Below are positions 38,521-48,582 of a stretch of DNA of 64,000 bases, one piece after another. The DNA is from Symbiodinium natans (Eukaryota > Sar > Dinophyceae > Suessiales > Symbiodiniaceae). The stretch covers positions 199,501 through 263,500 of the forward strand of contig CAJNDS010002482.1 in assembly GCA_905221605.1 (NCBI GenBank). Direction: 5' to 3'. The notes under the pieces are model-generated. The model saw only the letters and a program-made list of their open reading frames with translations, searched no databases and had not been told where the DNA came from. The position numbers and the translations under genes were made by a program. Numbering within the stretch: the stretch's first letter is position 1; each line of letters opens with the position of its first letter.

Positions 38521-39045
38521 GCCCGGCCAGAAAACGCTGGGTTGGTTCAGTGGTGGAGCCTGCATGGGCAAGGGCGACAGGGCTGCCTCCCTACCCGCTT
38601 CGTGTCCGGTGACTGCACATGCCCAAGGGGGGGCATCTATCGCGCCAACAGGCAGAGCACTCTGTGGTGTAGATAACACACGCCCCGTAAGGGCACTGCG
38701 ATGTGGCATGATGCCAATGCCTGGTCTCCCTGCGTGCAGGAGAAAACAGCGAACGGTGGATTGCAGGGCGAAACAAATTGAGTTGCTGTCTCTCAAAAAG
38801 GCAGAGTGATCCAGGCGCAGCAGATGTTGCACTTCCGGCGGGAAGCATTGGCACCAACCGGCTGCATCCATTTCATCAGGCCGGATGACGCCTGCTTGCA
38901 GCTGCCTGGTCATCGCGATATCACTAGTCCCTATAGTGGCCAGTGCAGTGAGCTGTCCTCGCTTGGCAACAAAGACCTGGAGCAAGTGCGATCCCGCAGG
39001 GATCGTGTAAGGTTGACAAGCATAGGACTCCATGGCTGCAATCAC
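38521..39045 (-). CDS. Host-like coding fragment interrupted by YR2
   Basis: Open from an ATG at 39045 (probably internal) into the YR2 A1 repeat. The host part ends at ...VFWPG and resumes in phase at 26750 when the 11770-bp element is taken out. Mixed alpha/beta composition, Cys/His scattered, no domain recognised. Confidence 0.55.
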
Positions 39046-39621
39046 CGAACGCGGCCTAACCTGCTGTCAAGAGTGGCAACCTAGAAAGTTTCAAGAAACG
39101 AAGTTGGGCAACAATCAGCACCGGAGGCAACACCAATCACAGAAAAGGAAACAAAACAACAAGAAAGAGCCATGGCATGCCAGCAACAAATAATCTAACC
39201 ACCTCCATTTTGAGCCAATGCAAGCCCAGACGCACATACCGGTAGAGCCCTCGAATGCAAGCACACCTCGATTGGCGGTTGGTTTGTAGCGGCAACGCAG
39301 GTGCCAGCGAGCGTGAATCGATTAAAGGAAAAAGAAAGGCAACCTCTACCCTGCCCATACGACTACTCAGGAAGCGCAATATGGTCCGCCAGCAGCCAAT
39401 CAGGATCACTCAGCAATGCAGGCCACACCACATGCTCCGGGTCCTTGCCGATGACAACCTGGCGGATCGTGAGGCCGGGAGCCCAAGGGTACTGCGTGCG
39501 TCCGTAGCCCTTGAAGACGGTGAAACGCGAGTCTTCAGAGAGGCACTCAGTTACCGGGGACACCCGATGGTTGCCACGCACCGAGTGGCCGTGCCGAAGG
39601 TTGCGTTGGAAAGTTTCCACA

Positions 39622-40280
39622 TCATGGCGTCCGCCATAAACCAGTGGCCTCGTTGGTCGGAGCCGGTAACAAGGAGGGAAGACGCACTGGGCCCACACAC
39701 ACGCAAGCCCGAAAGCTCGCCGGGGTCTCGGAGACCGCAATCTGGTAGGCTATGGTCCCTCCAGAGCCCAAGCCAATAAGGTACGTCGGCAAGGAGATGT
39801 GAGGGCTCACATCACTTTTGGCAGCCTGCAAGAGCGCTAAGATCTCCATGGTATACACAGCTTTCGTCCAGGCGGCGCCGTCAGGTAGCATCCAGGCGGG
39901 CGGAGAGCCTGCCTGCCCTGCCACAGGCCAAGCACAGGCGATGATGGCCCTCTTGAAGGCTCCACAGGTGTTCGATGGCTCCTTGCCAGGGCAGTGGGTG
40001 CATATTCTCCACGTAGAAGTGCCCACAACCTAGAGTCGTCATTCGGCCGAGATACCACAAAGGGGAGGGTCGCATTGCCATGACTCACTGTGATCCAAGT
40101 GTTGTCTCGTCCCGCGATGAGCGGTGGGGCAACCAGTGTGGGCGGCTGCTGGGTCTCAAAGCCGAGGGGTTCTTGCAGTGCCATGGCACAGAAACGGCAA
40201 CCTACCCGGTCAAGGAGGGGCAGAGGAGCGGAAGACTGGGCAGTCTTACCTGAGAGCCATGAAGTCCAGCGCGAAGCCAT
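39622..40280 (-). CDS. Host-like alpha/beta-hydrolase-like fragment
   Basis: Two overlapping frames: 40280 to about 40010 (SHGNATLPFVVSRP) and 40026 to 39622 (AVYTMEILALLQAAK ... YLIGLGSGGTIAYQIAV). GLGSGG in a strand-turn-helix context resembles a nucleophile elbow, and SHGNATLPFVVS resembles SSGNASHALLLL in the 448-3015 exon, so the two are likely paralogous domains. The frame change may be an intron or a lesion. Confidence 0.5.
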
Positions 40281-40494
40281 TTCACACGTCAGCCAACTTG
40301 CTCACGCCACTTCCTGACCGTCTGCCCATGCTAAGGGAGGCTTCAACTACAGTGAAGATGCAATCAATGCTCGCAACTCACTAGATCAGGCAAAACAACA
40401 TCGCTTACTCTACTTCATCACCCTTTGTCCGTGGAGGAGGGAAGTGCAGGAAGGTTGCGCTGCCATTTGTTCCATCTTCGCACAAAATTCGGGG

Positions 40495-41292
40495 CTAAGA
40501 GTCACTACCCGAATGCCCATCATCCTCGAGCATATGCATGGTCTCATCATCAAGATGCTCAAGGATGTCAGTAGCAATGCGTTCATCAAGGAAACACGCT
40601 ACCCACTCCAGAATGATGGCATGATCGTGGGGGACTGCATCAGACACTGCCTGTAAGAGCACATCAACTTTATCAGCGGTGAAACGCCACGCCAGTAAAA
40701 GGTGCTGCTCCAAATGCGCCCTGATCAGGTAAAGTGGATAGTCCGCCTGGCTGTGCACGATGATGGGTCTTGCCCAGGCCAAAACGGCGTTCTGTTGCGG
40801 TCCGGGCGGGCGCCTAAACATGGCCAGTAGTGCCCCGTATTCCTTGGCCAATGCATTCTGCAAATCTTGTGAGAGGTCCCGTAGGTGATGTGCCAGCCAG
40901 GCTAGATGACCACCCACTGAGTGCGCAAGTTCGGCCGCTGCTACAGCAGCGACGGCCCGTTGGGTAGGGAGTCCTTGGGCCGCCGAGGTGTCGCGGATTC
41001 CCTGCAGAACCAGGAGCTTGGTGAGCGCTATCCATCCAGCGCTACAGGTGTAGCTATTGCCTTCAAGGATGGGTTCGCCGGAAAAGAGCTCAGGGTGCTC
41101 ATAAGGATAGCATCTTTCCCAGTCACTGTCTCCTCCGCCGCTGACAGCAGTGTAAAGGCTGCCGCCGATGACCAACGAAGAAGCCATGCTGAATGTCGTA
41201 CTACGTCCAAAAGGGGCAGTCGGGCGCCTGCTCCATTGAGCCCTGGCAGCATAGGAAAGGCAAGAGCAGGCCTGTAGCTGCCTATCACTCAA
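40495..41292 (-). CDS. Host-like coding fragment, unknown
   Basis: 265 codons, ends in a strongly acidic tail (LDDETMHMLEDDGHSGSDS). Ala/Leu/His-rich helical body. No family recognised. Probably one exon of the large minus-strand gene. Confidence 0.45.
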   Translation of the reverse strand: MSDRQLQACSCLSYAARAQWSRRPTAPFGRSTTFSMASSLVIGGSLYTAVSGGGDSDWERCYPYEHPELFSGEPILEGNSYTCSAGWIALTKLLVLQGIRDTSAAQGLPTQRAVAAVAAAELAHSVGGHLAWLAHHLRDLSQDLQNALAKEYGALLAMFRRPPGPQQNAVLAWARPIIVHSQADYPLYLIRAHLEQHLLLAWRFTADKVDVLLQAVSDAVPHDHAIILEWVACFLDERIATDILEHLDDETMHMLEDDGHSGSDS

Positions 41293-41675
41293 CCCCTAAA
41301 ATTCAAACACATGGACATGGTCATTCTTTCCACGCAGGCACAAAACTGCCAACACAAGAGGGGACTCAGGGCGTGTGGGTGCGGGCGCACTCACGTACCC
41401 TGACCACCTCCTCTCTCCCTCCCCTGTTAGTTGGCCCCTCGCAGACATCCGTCAAGAGCCCTCGAGAGCCACCTAAAGATCACTGAGCCACTTGCACACT
41501 GCTAAGAGCAGGGGTCACGTCGGTGAGGGCTCATTGCTCGTCAAACAAACGTGGCAGCGCATGCCTCCTTTGCAGGAAGTGGAGTCAATGTCTACACCTC
41601 TATAAATCAATAGAACAAAAAGCTCCCTCAGTGCCGCCGTGTGAGTGCGGGCGCCCTCACGTGGCAGGAAGAAAT

Positions 41676-42296
41676 TCAAACATCCTCCTCGACTTGCCCA
41701 GTGGCCTGGATCCTAGTGTGGCTTGGGGAGGGGAAGAGCATGGCATTGTTCCGCATTTGCGCAACCTCAAGGTCCATCAGCTCCGTTACATGAAGCCTGA
41801 GCGAGAGGTGGGTGCAATTCACTCGCGTGATACTTACTACGCGCTGGGTACTGGGGAAGGCTGACGCGGAGGTCACATAGCGCCTACGTGAGGCCCAAGC
41901 ACCTATGATGCAGCCCCAGCGTCGGCAGACCGCAGCTACTTTCGCTGTCACACGCAGTGAAGGAAGGGAAACAACATAATTCTCGCGTCCAGGGGCGACG
42001 TGAGGGAGGCGATTGTAGCAACATCCCAAAGTTGATTGATGTTGTCGCCACAGGTACACCTGTGTGGGCTCCGAGAGACCTTCCCGCGGTTCAATGATTA
42101 ACCACAGGCTCAAGCACACAGTGCACGCATCAAAGAGGATACAACGCAAAGCATCCGCTGGACAATCGTGAAGGTGCCTATCGCCGCACATGGTAGTGGA
42201 CCCGCCGAAGGCTGATGCGGGTCTCTGATGTGCAACAATCATAAGCAACGGAACGAGGCGCTCCGTATGGAACTGGGGGCTCGTTACCTCAGCCAT
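41676..42296 (-). CDS. Possible coding fragment, unknown
   Basis: 206 codons open, Cys-rich, composition less convincing than its neighbours. No domain recognised. May be a shadow or intron. Confidence 0.25.
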   Translation of the reverse strand: MAEVTSPQFHTERLVPLLMIVAHQRPASAFGGSTTMCGDRHLHDCPADALRCILFDACTVCLSLWLIIEPREGLSEPTQVYLWRQHQSTLGCCYNRLPHVAPGRENYVVSLPSLRVTAKVAAVCRRWGCIIGAWASRRRYVTSASAFPSTQRVVSITRVNCTHLSLRLHVTELMDLEVAQMRNNAMLFPSPSHTRIQATGQVEEDV

Positions 42297-42497
42297 ACTA
42301 GATGTGTCCTTCCAAGCAGGAGCAGCGGACTACCTTTTGACCCGCGAACTTGACTTGAGCCAGCACTGCACGGCACCCATGAGCATGACCAAAGGACACA
42401 TTCCTCAAATTGCTATACCACGCAAGCATTGGTCAAGATTGGAAAACGGAGGCAATCAACCAGACTTCCAAGGCAAAAGGAGAAGCCCTTGGGGTCC

Positions 42498-43928
42498 CTA
42501 CTGCATTTTCATGAGGATGTTTGCATTCGGGGCGAAAGCTCTGCGCACGGCCGCAGCAGGACTTGCAACGGCATCCTGGGAGTCGGCAAGAACAAAGGAC
42601 CGGCACTCAAGGTGTCCACTGCGTTCCCGCATCGCTTGCACGCACTTGACCATCAACAAGGAAACAGGCCAGTTACAATTAGCCAAGATAGGGCAGGACA
42701 GATCATGCCAATCACTTGGGTTGAGGAGCGTGAGATTCCAAGAGGGCCATCCATAGTGGACGGGTGGGTGTGCAGCTCTTACAGCCAAGAGGTCATTGTA
42801 AGCATACACAGTGAACGGTGTGCCTACAGGCCAATCCACAAGGGCACAGCAGGGAGGAACAGGCAAGAGGCTACGTTGCGAGGTGGCGAATAACCCCAGT
42901 AGATCAGGTTGAAGGCAGGTTGGGCACATGTCACACAAGGCGGGGAACAATTCAATGGTAAGGCGCAGGGTATTCCCTTCCAGAACTTCTTGTCGAAAGG
43001 GAGCAACGCACCAGACAACTTGGACCCTGCAACCTTGGTCCTGTGTGGCACGCACCAGGGTAAGGTTGGCAACAAGGCCACTATACCTTAGCCTGCAGCG
43101 AGGGGCTGCTTCCCGGGCCGACCAAGGGGCTGGAACATGACACTGCAAGGCGGACTGTGTGCGAGGCCATAGACTGCCCAGGCGGTCCAACGTTGGCGGA
43201 TGGGGGGAGTCGATTTGTGCAGGCCAGTGGAGCTCATGAGCTTGTCGACCACCCAGGAGCAGTAACGGGGAAGTCTGACCAGCTGGGTCATCCGCTAGCG
43301 GTGAACGCAGACGAATGAGGCGGAGGCTCGCAAGTGGATGATCTCCGACCGTATAGACGTCATATGTGCTCTCGTCAAGAGGCGTAACGCGGAAGAACAC
43401 ACCAGCATGCTCCCCAGTAGGGACAGCGAAGAACCGCTCCCCCCTCAACCCTTCCAAGAGAAGCCGGAGCCAGTTCGTGTTAACCGACGCCAGACAGACA
43501 ACAGACTGGATAGCCAATTGGCTCCAGTAGAGCATGTGCCACGGAAAGTCAGGAGGTCCTCCCGAGACCTGGCCGATATCCATTCCTTGTTTAGTACACC
43601 ATTCTAACCACGATTGGGAGGCGACAGCAACGCCTTTCGTGTTATGGACGCACTGCACTGGTAAGGCAAGCACTACCCTAATTCTGCAGAGATCCAATAG
43701 AAGACGCTGCGTGACTACAGGCGTAAGGCGTCGCACTGAGTCCTCACCTCCTCCGAACGTGTGAGGAATTAGCGGGTCATTGCCCAATATTGACGTCAGA
43801 ACTACTGGTGACAGATCCAAGGAAAGGGCCTGCGGCAGAGCAAGAGCACGGGCGTACTCAAGCTGCCTAGGGTCGCTCTCAAGGCTATCGTCCTCTGCAT
43901 ACATACTCGAGGTAAGGCCAGAGGGCAA
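42498..43928 (-). CDS. Unknown protein with VDWPVGT domain, second copy
   Basis: 477 codons, mixed strand/helix, Cys/Leu-rich. Its last 120 residues (VDWPVGTPF ... RERSGHLECRSFVLAD ... AFAPNANILMK) align with 44086-44811, and its beginning (ALSLDLSPVVLTSILG) with 44959-45456 (ALCLDLAPDHLRRVLG). It is therefore a paralogous copy of the whole 44086-45456 region, here in one uninterrupted frame. Function unknown. Confidence 0.55.
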   Translation of the reverse strand: MPSGLTSSMYAEDDSLESDPRQLEYARALALPQALSLDLSPVVLTSILGNDPLIPHTFGGGEDSVRRLTPVVTQRLLLDLCRIRVVLALPVQCVHNTKGVAVASQSWLEWCTKQGMDIGQVSGGPPDFPWHMLYWSQLAIQSVVCLASVNTNWLRLLLEGLRGERFFAVPTGEHAGVFFRVTPLDESTYDVYTVGDHPLASLRLIRLRSPLADDPAGQTSPLLLLGGRQAHELHWPAQIDSPHPPTLDRLGSLWPRTQSALQCHVPAPWSAREAAPRCRLRYSGLVANLTLVRATQDQGCRVQVVWCVAPFRQEVLEGNTLRLTIELFPALCDMCPTCLQPDLLGLFATSQRSLLPVPPCCALVDWPVGTPFTVYAYNDLLAVRAAHPPVHYGWPSWNLTLLNPSDWHDLSCPILANCNWPVSLLMVKCVQAMRERSGHLECRSFVLADSQDAVASPAAAVRRAFAPNANILMKMQ

Positions 43929-44085
43929 TGGTCCGCAAGTATGGCGTTAGCCACTTGTCGATGTGAATCCTAGGAGACAATCCCTAACTCACACTTCAGG
44001 GCAGGGAGCTACCAAGCAGACTGCAGTAAGCCAAAATGCAACAAGGACGAGTGCATAGTGGACTGCAGAACACCTAACCCCAGAG

Positions 44086-44811
44086 TCAGGGCAAGCTGGA
44101 CGAGGCGGACACCAACCTGAACAGATGACCTTCAAAGGTGAGGCACTTGTACTTGAGGAGCACTCTCGCATTGGGAGGGAAGGCGGTTTGAATTTTAGTG
44201 CAGACGTCAGCTACAAAGCCCTGTTCATCACAAAGCACAAAAGCCCGATTCTCGAGGTAACCACTCCGTTGCCGCATGTGTTGCACAATTAATATTTGCA
44301 GCATCAGGACTGGCAACATGGGGTCGATCTTCAGATTGAGGGGGGATACTCCATCAGGCGGATTGATTAGACAGAGGCGCCTACTATGGTAGGACCCCAC
44401 CAAAACCGGATGCGCCTCCACCATTTGCTCAAACGAAGGGAACGCAACTGCAACAAATACCGTGCCGACTGGCCAATCAACAAGAAAACTGACTAAAGGG
44501 ACAGCAAAAGTCAGTCCTTGAACAACCACTTGGACTTGTACCAAATTCAGATCAAGTCGAAAGGCCGTCGCTCCCAAGAGTAGCGGGAAGAGTTCAGCGC
44601 CTAGTTGGGTGGAGTCGATAAGATACCACTCTCCTTGTGTATAAGGTGAACAGCACATTGTGTATTTGAGCATGCAGCCAAATTCCAGTCCAACCTCAAC
44701 AAGCAACTTGGCCAGCAAATGCACAAGTGGCCCCAAGGCCTTGCTCTTGAAAGGCACAGGCCACTTGGGAGGTGAACTGGTATTCCTGGATTCGCGGTGC
44801 ACCGGTTCCAT
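44086..44811 (-). CDS. Unknown protein with VDWPVGT domain, first copy
   Basis: 241 codons, beta-rich with long aliphatic strands. Shares ELFP, VDWPVGT, RQRSGYLENRAFVL and AFPPNARVLLK with the 42498-43928 ORF. No known family. Position and paralogy suggest tandem duplication within one large gene. Confidence 0.55.
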   Translation of the reverse strand: MEPVHRESRNTSSPPKWPVPFKSKALGPLVHLLAKLLVEVGLEFGCMLKYTMCCSPYTQGEWYLIDSTQLGAELFPLLLGATAFRLDLNLVQVQVVVQGLTFAVPLVSFLVDWPVGTVFVAVAFPSFEQMVEAHPVLVGSYHSRRLCLINPPDGVSPLNLKIDPMLPVLMLQILIVQHMRQRSGYLENRAFVLCDEQGFVADVCTKIQTAFPPNARVLLKYKCLTFEGHLFRLVSASSSLP

Positions 44812-44958
44812 TCTCGGCAGGGAGGGGTCCGGTGGGGCGTCTGATTACGCAGGGCCAGAAACCATGGTGGGTGGCACGAGCGAGCAAGGTGGGAGGTGGC
44901 CTTCGGGAGGCTAGGAGAGGGGCTTGAAGACGGAAGACAGGTAGATTGGAGAGCGAGC

Positions 44959-45456
44959 TCAACCGAAGGAAAAAGACGTCATAGCTGCCCAAGGTAGTAG
45001 TGGCAATTCTGCAAGAGGCATGCAGTGTGATCGGGAGCGCAACAATAATACACGGGTCACCAAGGTGACTGGCGAGCACATTGCGCCATGCAACACACAC
45101 ACAGAGCCCATAGCGCGCAGAGTTTGCAACCCCCATTGTTGCCACACGAGGCAGCCACATCCGTCAACCTCCCCTAACTGGAGGGATAATCCTTTTCGCC
45201 AACAGCGGTGGATGAGTTGGTGAGCAATCTCAACCATTTTTGAAGACTCTGCATCGGCATCCAAATGTGCTTGAATGGAGATCGTTCCAGTAAGCTGCAT
45301 GATGCTAAAAGCGATACTGGACTCCATTGCGCAAAATTTGTTGTCGTACGAGAAAAGGCAGGGCGGTAAATTGATGGAGGATCCGAGAACCCTCCTGAGA
45401 TGATCCGGCGCCAAATCCAGACAAAGAGCCATTGCACTGGATACTGGCTTTTGCAC
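44959..45456 (-). CDS. Host-like coding fragment upstream of VDWPVGT copy 1
   Basis: 165 codons open. Start region matches the N-terminal part of the 42498-43928 ORF (see there). Separated from 44811 by about 150 bp with stops, probably an intron. Confidence 0.4.
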   Translation of the reverse strand: MQKPVSSAMALCLDLAPDHLRRVLGSSINLPPCLFSYDNKFCAMESSIAFSIMQLTGTISIQAHLDADAESSKMVEIAHQLIHRCWRKGLSLQLGEVDGCGCLVWQQWGLQTLRAMGSVCVLHGAMCSPVTLVTRVLLLRSRSHCMPLAELPLLPWAAMTSFSFG

Positions 45457-45786
45457 CTATTACGGAGGCTTGAGCAAAAGGCGTGGCGCGCGAGGGCCAC
45501 ATATGTGCTGATGGGGAGGGGCGAGCGCGATCATAGCGATAAGGAGGGCCAACAGAAAGGAAACAAGAAACAAAGGAGCACGTACAAGGTACACGTACCA
45601 GAAGAGGCAATAAAAGCCCACCATGTACAAGTACAGGGGGCAACCACACCCTCACTCAGTGGACACGTGGCACATAGTTCCACTGTCTGCGAACAGATGG
45701 CCAAAGTGAGGTGGGTCCAGCCAGAGGCGATTAAAGCCAATAACGTGACTCCGATTCCATTAAGTGCGAGGAGAGACATAATTAGA

Positions 45787-46392
45787 TCACCACGGCCAAG
45801 AGAAGTGGTAGGGGAATTGCTCGACCTCGCACAATTCACGGGCTATGATTGTGGCTCTAGGAGTCAAGACCTGGAAAAGAGCATCGACCCCACTCCATCC
45901 AGTTTTATGCCCGACCAAAGCCCCGACTACCCGTGATGACCACTTGGGGGTCAAAGAAAAGCACTCCGAAAGAGATTGCGCTAGCGCTCGTTCTCCAACG
46001 CAAGAGATGGCGCGGAGATTGCGCTCACTTATTTTCTCTGGCTTCGATATGGTCACACGGGGTTGTGTAGCAGAATCCAACCGTGCAATAACTTCAATGA
46101 GAGTCCAAGCCAGTAAGAGTTCCTCTTCGGCCAGGTCATCTATAATCTCGCGAATGATCCCTGGATTACCACAGGAGACGCCTTGGTATAGGCGATCCCT
46201 TCGGGATGGGGAGCAGGTTTCGCTCGATTTGCTCTCTCCAAGGAGAGCGACCAGAATCACTCCCGCTGCAGCAGGGAAAATCGTGAGTTCGAAGGCAGTT
46301 GTACAGGAGTGACTGCCGATGACCTCTTGATAGCGCCAGAATAGAAGGTTGCGTGTGGCGGCGAGCATGGTCGGTTGTGCCCGGGCGTTCAC
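45787..46392 (-). CDS. Host-like coding fragment, unknown
   Basis: 201 codons, begins with a hydrophobic beta-rich segment (LTIFPAAAGVILVALLGE), then acidic helices (IIDDLAEEELLLAWTLIEVI). No domain recognised. Confidence 0.4.
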   Translation of the reverse strand: MNARAQPTMLAATRNLLFWRYQEVIGSHSCTTAFELTIFPAAAGVILVALLGESKSSETCSPSRRDRLYQGVSCGNPGIIREIIDDLAEEELLLAWTLIEVIARLDSATQPRVTISKPEKISERNLRAISCVGERALAQSLSECFSLTPKWSSRVVGALVGHKTGWSGVDALFQVLTPRATIIARELCEVEQFPYHFSWPW

Positions 46393-46478
46393 AACTGGTT
46401 TGAGCCCAAACCACCGCAGTCAGAGTAGGAAGGAGGGGGGCGTTAAGTACGAATGCACGCCTTTCACAGCTATAATCA

Positions 46479-47446
46479 TTACAACAAAGAGGGTTTGAAC
46501 CACAAGTGCCTACGCGGAACAGCAGTAACATCAACGCGTCTCCTCTTACTCTCTCTTTGCCTCTCAACCTCAAGAATGTCCTGAACTTCCAAGCTTAGTC
46601 TCTTGCACTTCCTGTGGGGGGCAAACATTGAGCGCTTTGGGAGTGTCGGACTATGACACGCGATGCCCGCAGCATTTAATGCATCTACTGCAGCCTGGAA
46701 TTCACACTTCGTGGTGGTTACCGCAAACACTTCATGCAAGCCAGTGTACTCCTGATTCGGGGCAACCTGAGGAGAGAAGTGTTGTCCCACCTGAATGAGT
46801 TGAACCAACGCCTCCGTAGCTCCTTCCAGGAAGGGCGAGACCGAATTTCGGTTTTTGACGTACACACCGTCATGCACCCAAAGCACTGTCCCTGCACAAT
46901 GGGGGAGCATTGCAGCAAGCCCTCTCCGCATTACAAAGCTCTCAGCAGCTTCTAGTGCGAAGGTCGCCCAATTTCTATTGTTAACCCGTGCATCCGGTTG
47001 GTAAAAGGGCATTCCTTGCTGAATCATTGCTTGGAGGGTGGCTTTAGCTTGCGCAAGGTGTGCAAGAAAACTCGCCAAAGCAGGGGGAATGGCATAGGCC
47101 GCAATACTACCTTCATAGACGTGTCGAAGGAAGGCATTGCTATCCATTCCTACAGCCCTTTGCAGCAAATGTTTGGTTTGCACCGTTTGCGCTTTGGGGC
47201 GCGTGCTAGGTGGATGCTGAAGATCTCCCTGGCCTCAAGTAACGTTGGGAGGGGTGGGTGAGTAGGACTGTGGCATGTGAGGAGGCGCAGGAGCGAATAA
47301 TGCGCACCTTTCATGTCAATTTCAATAGCGTTCGGTCCAATGGCCAAGAAACGTGCTAGCCTCTTACTCGTTTGCCAGTGCCGGATGGCATAGTATCTTC
47401 CCTGGGGATGTGAGGATGGCCTTCTGTATTGGACGAGCCTGGCCAC
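46479..47446 (-). pseudogene. Polymerase-like domain after RNase H of the LINE
   Basis: Two frames joined by a shift near 47180. The first (47446-47150) has AIEIDMKGAHYSLLRLL, an Asp in a strand followed by a helix, as in palm motif A of single-subunit polymerases. The second (47183-46479) has FALEAAESFVMRRGLAAML, then GTVLWVHDGVYV, an HDG in the place of family-A motif C (HDE). A basic Arg-rich tail follows. The region overlaps the end of the RNase H frame, so it looks like the continuation of the same polyprotein. Polymerase identity is a weak inference. Confidence 0.45.
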
Positions 47447-48582
47447 GACGTGTCAAGTTCCGCGGGTGGTTTAATACGATTGTAGATACAAAAGCGCAAA
47501 AGCAGTTCAGGGTTCCAGAGTGGCGGGGATTCAAGGGAGATAATTTCAGCCCCAGACTCAAGATCCTGTATGGCCTGCACATGCCATTGTTTGGGAGGCA
47601 GCAGGATAGGCGGAAACCGCGCAGTGTTGATTTGCATATGAGGCTGCCCCTCTCCCGAATCGAAGAAGACATCTTCGCAAAGGGGTGCTTCATAGCGAAG
47701 GCTGTCAGCAGCGATTCCCGCTAGATGGTCAGCAACTTTGTTGCCAATGCGAGGGACATATGACCAGTGCACCTTAATGGAAGTGTGCGTAAGCTTTTGC
47801 CACATTGCATCAAGTTTTCGCACAAGGTCCTCCCTGTGGAGTCTCAAGGCTCCAGCGAAATGCTTAACAATGTTAATGCAGTCACCTTGAATGATAACTT
47901 CCTCAATTTGATTGCCAGCAGCAAGGAGTAATGCCTTGTCCAGCGTTGCGTCAGCGGCATATATTTCCGCAAACATAGAGTCTGGGCAAGGCTGAAGCGG
48001 AATGGCGATCGTGTCGAGAATTACTGGGACAGGCCCAGGTGACCAAACGATACCACCCGCTCCACCAATACTTTCTTGCACATGGCAGCTGCCATCAAAT
48101 TGGGCGACAAGGTGTGTATCTTTGACCGGTTTTAATTCCACAATAAGTGGCGTACTAGCAGGGATTGGCCTCAACGCAGTTACTTTTAGGTGCAGGTTGC
48201 CGCAGTGACACATTTTGGGCCAAAGAGCGACATTAGGAACACCTAGGGTCTGCTGATACATGGGAGCAAGCAGGTAGTGCTGGGCATCTAAAGTCGCTAA
48301 GACATCGCCTATGTTGGCGTTCTTGGGAGAGATGGTAACACCTTGGGCACTTGCTTTGATAAAGGCGGAGAGAGGATGCTTAACCTCGATTGAAAGCCCA
48401 CCGTCATTGCAACAGGGTTTGCAACGTTCCGTGTCAACCCACCATGCTGGTAACGTTTTGGGAAGCAGCATCCGCGGGATGGCATTCCAAAGGCGCGAAG
48501 CAAGCTTGGGTATATTATTGATGTGCTTTGCCCGTTGTGGTTTTTCGCACCATCCAGGGTGCCAGGTACATTGCTCTTCCAT
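47356..48582 (-). pseudogene. LINE RNase H domain
   Basis: Type I RNase H: VAQFDGSCHVQES (first Asp), SMFAEIYAADATL (Glu), VIIQGDCINIV (Asp) and GNKVADHLAGIA (last Asp). All four metal-binding acids are visible. Its frame differs from the preceding finger region, so the polyprotein is broken near 48310-48580. Confidence 0.8.
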
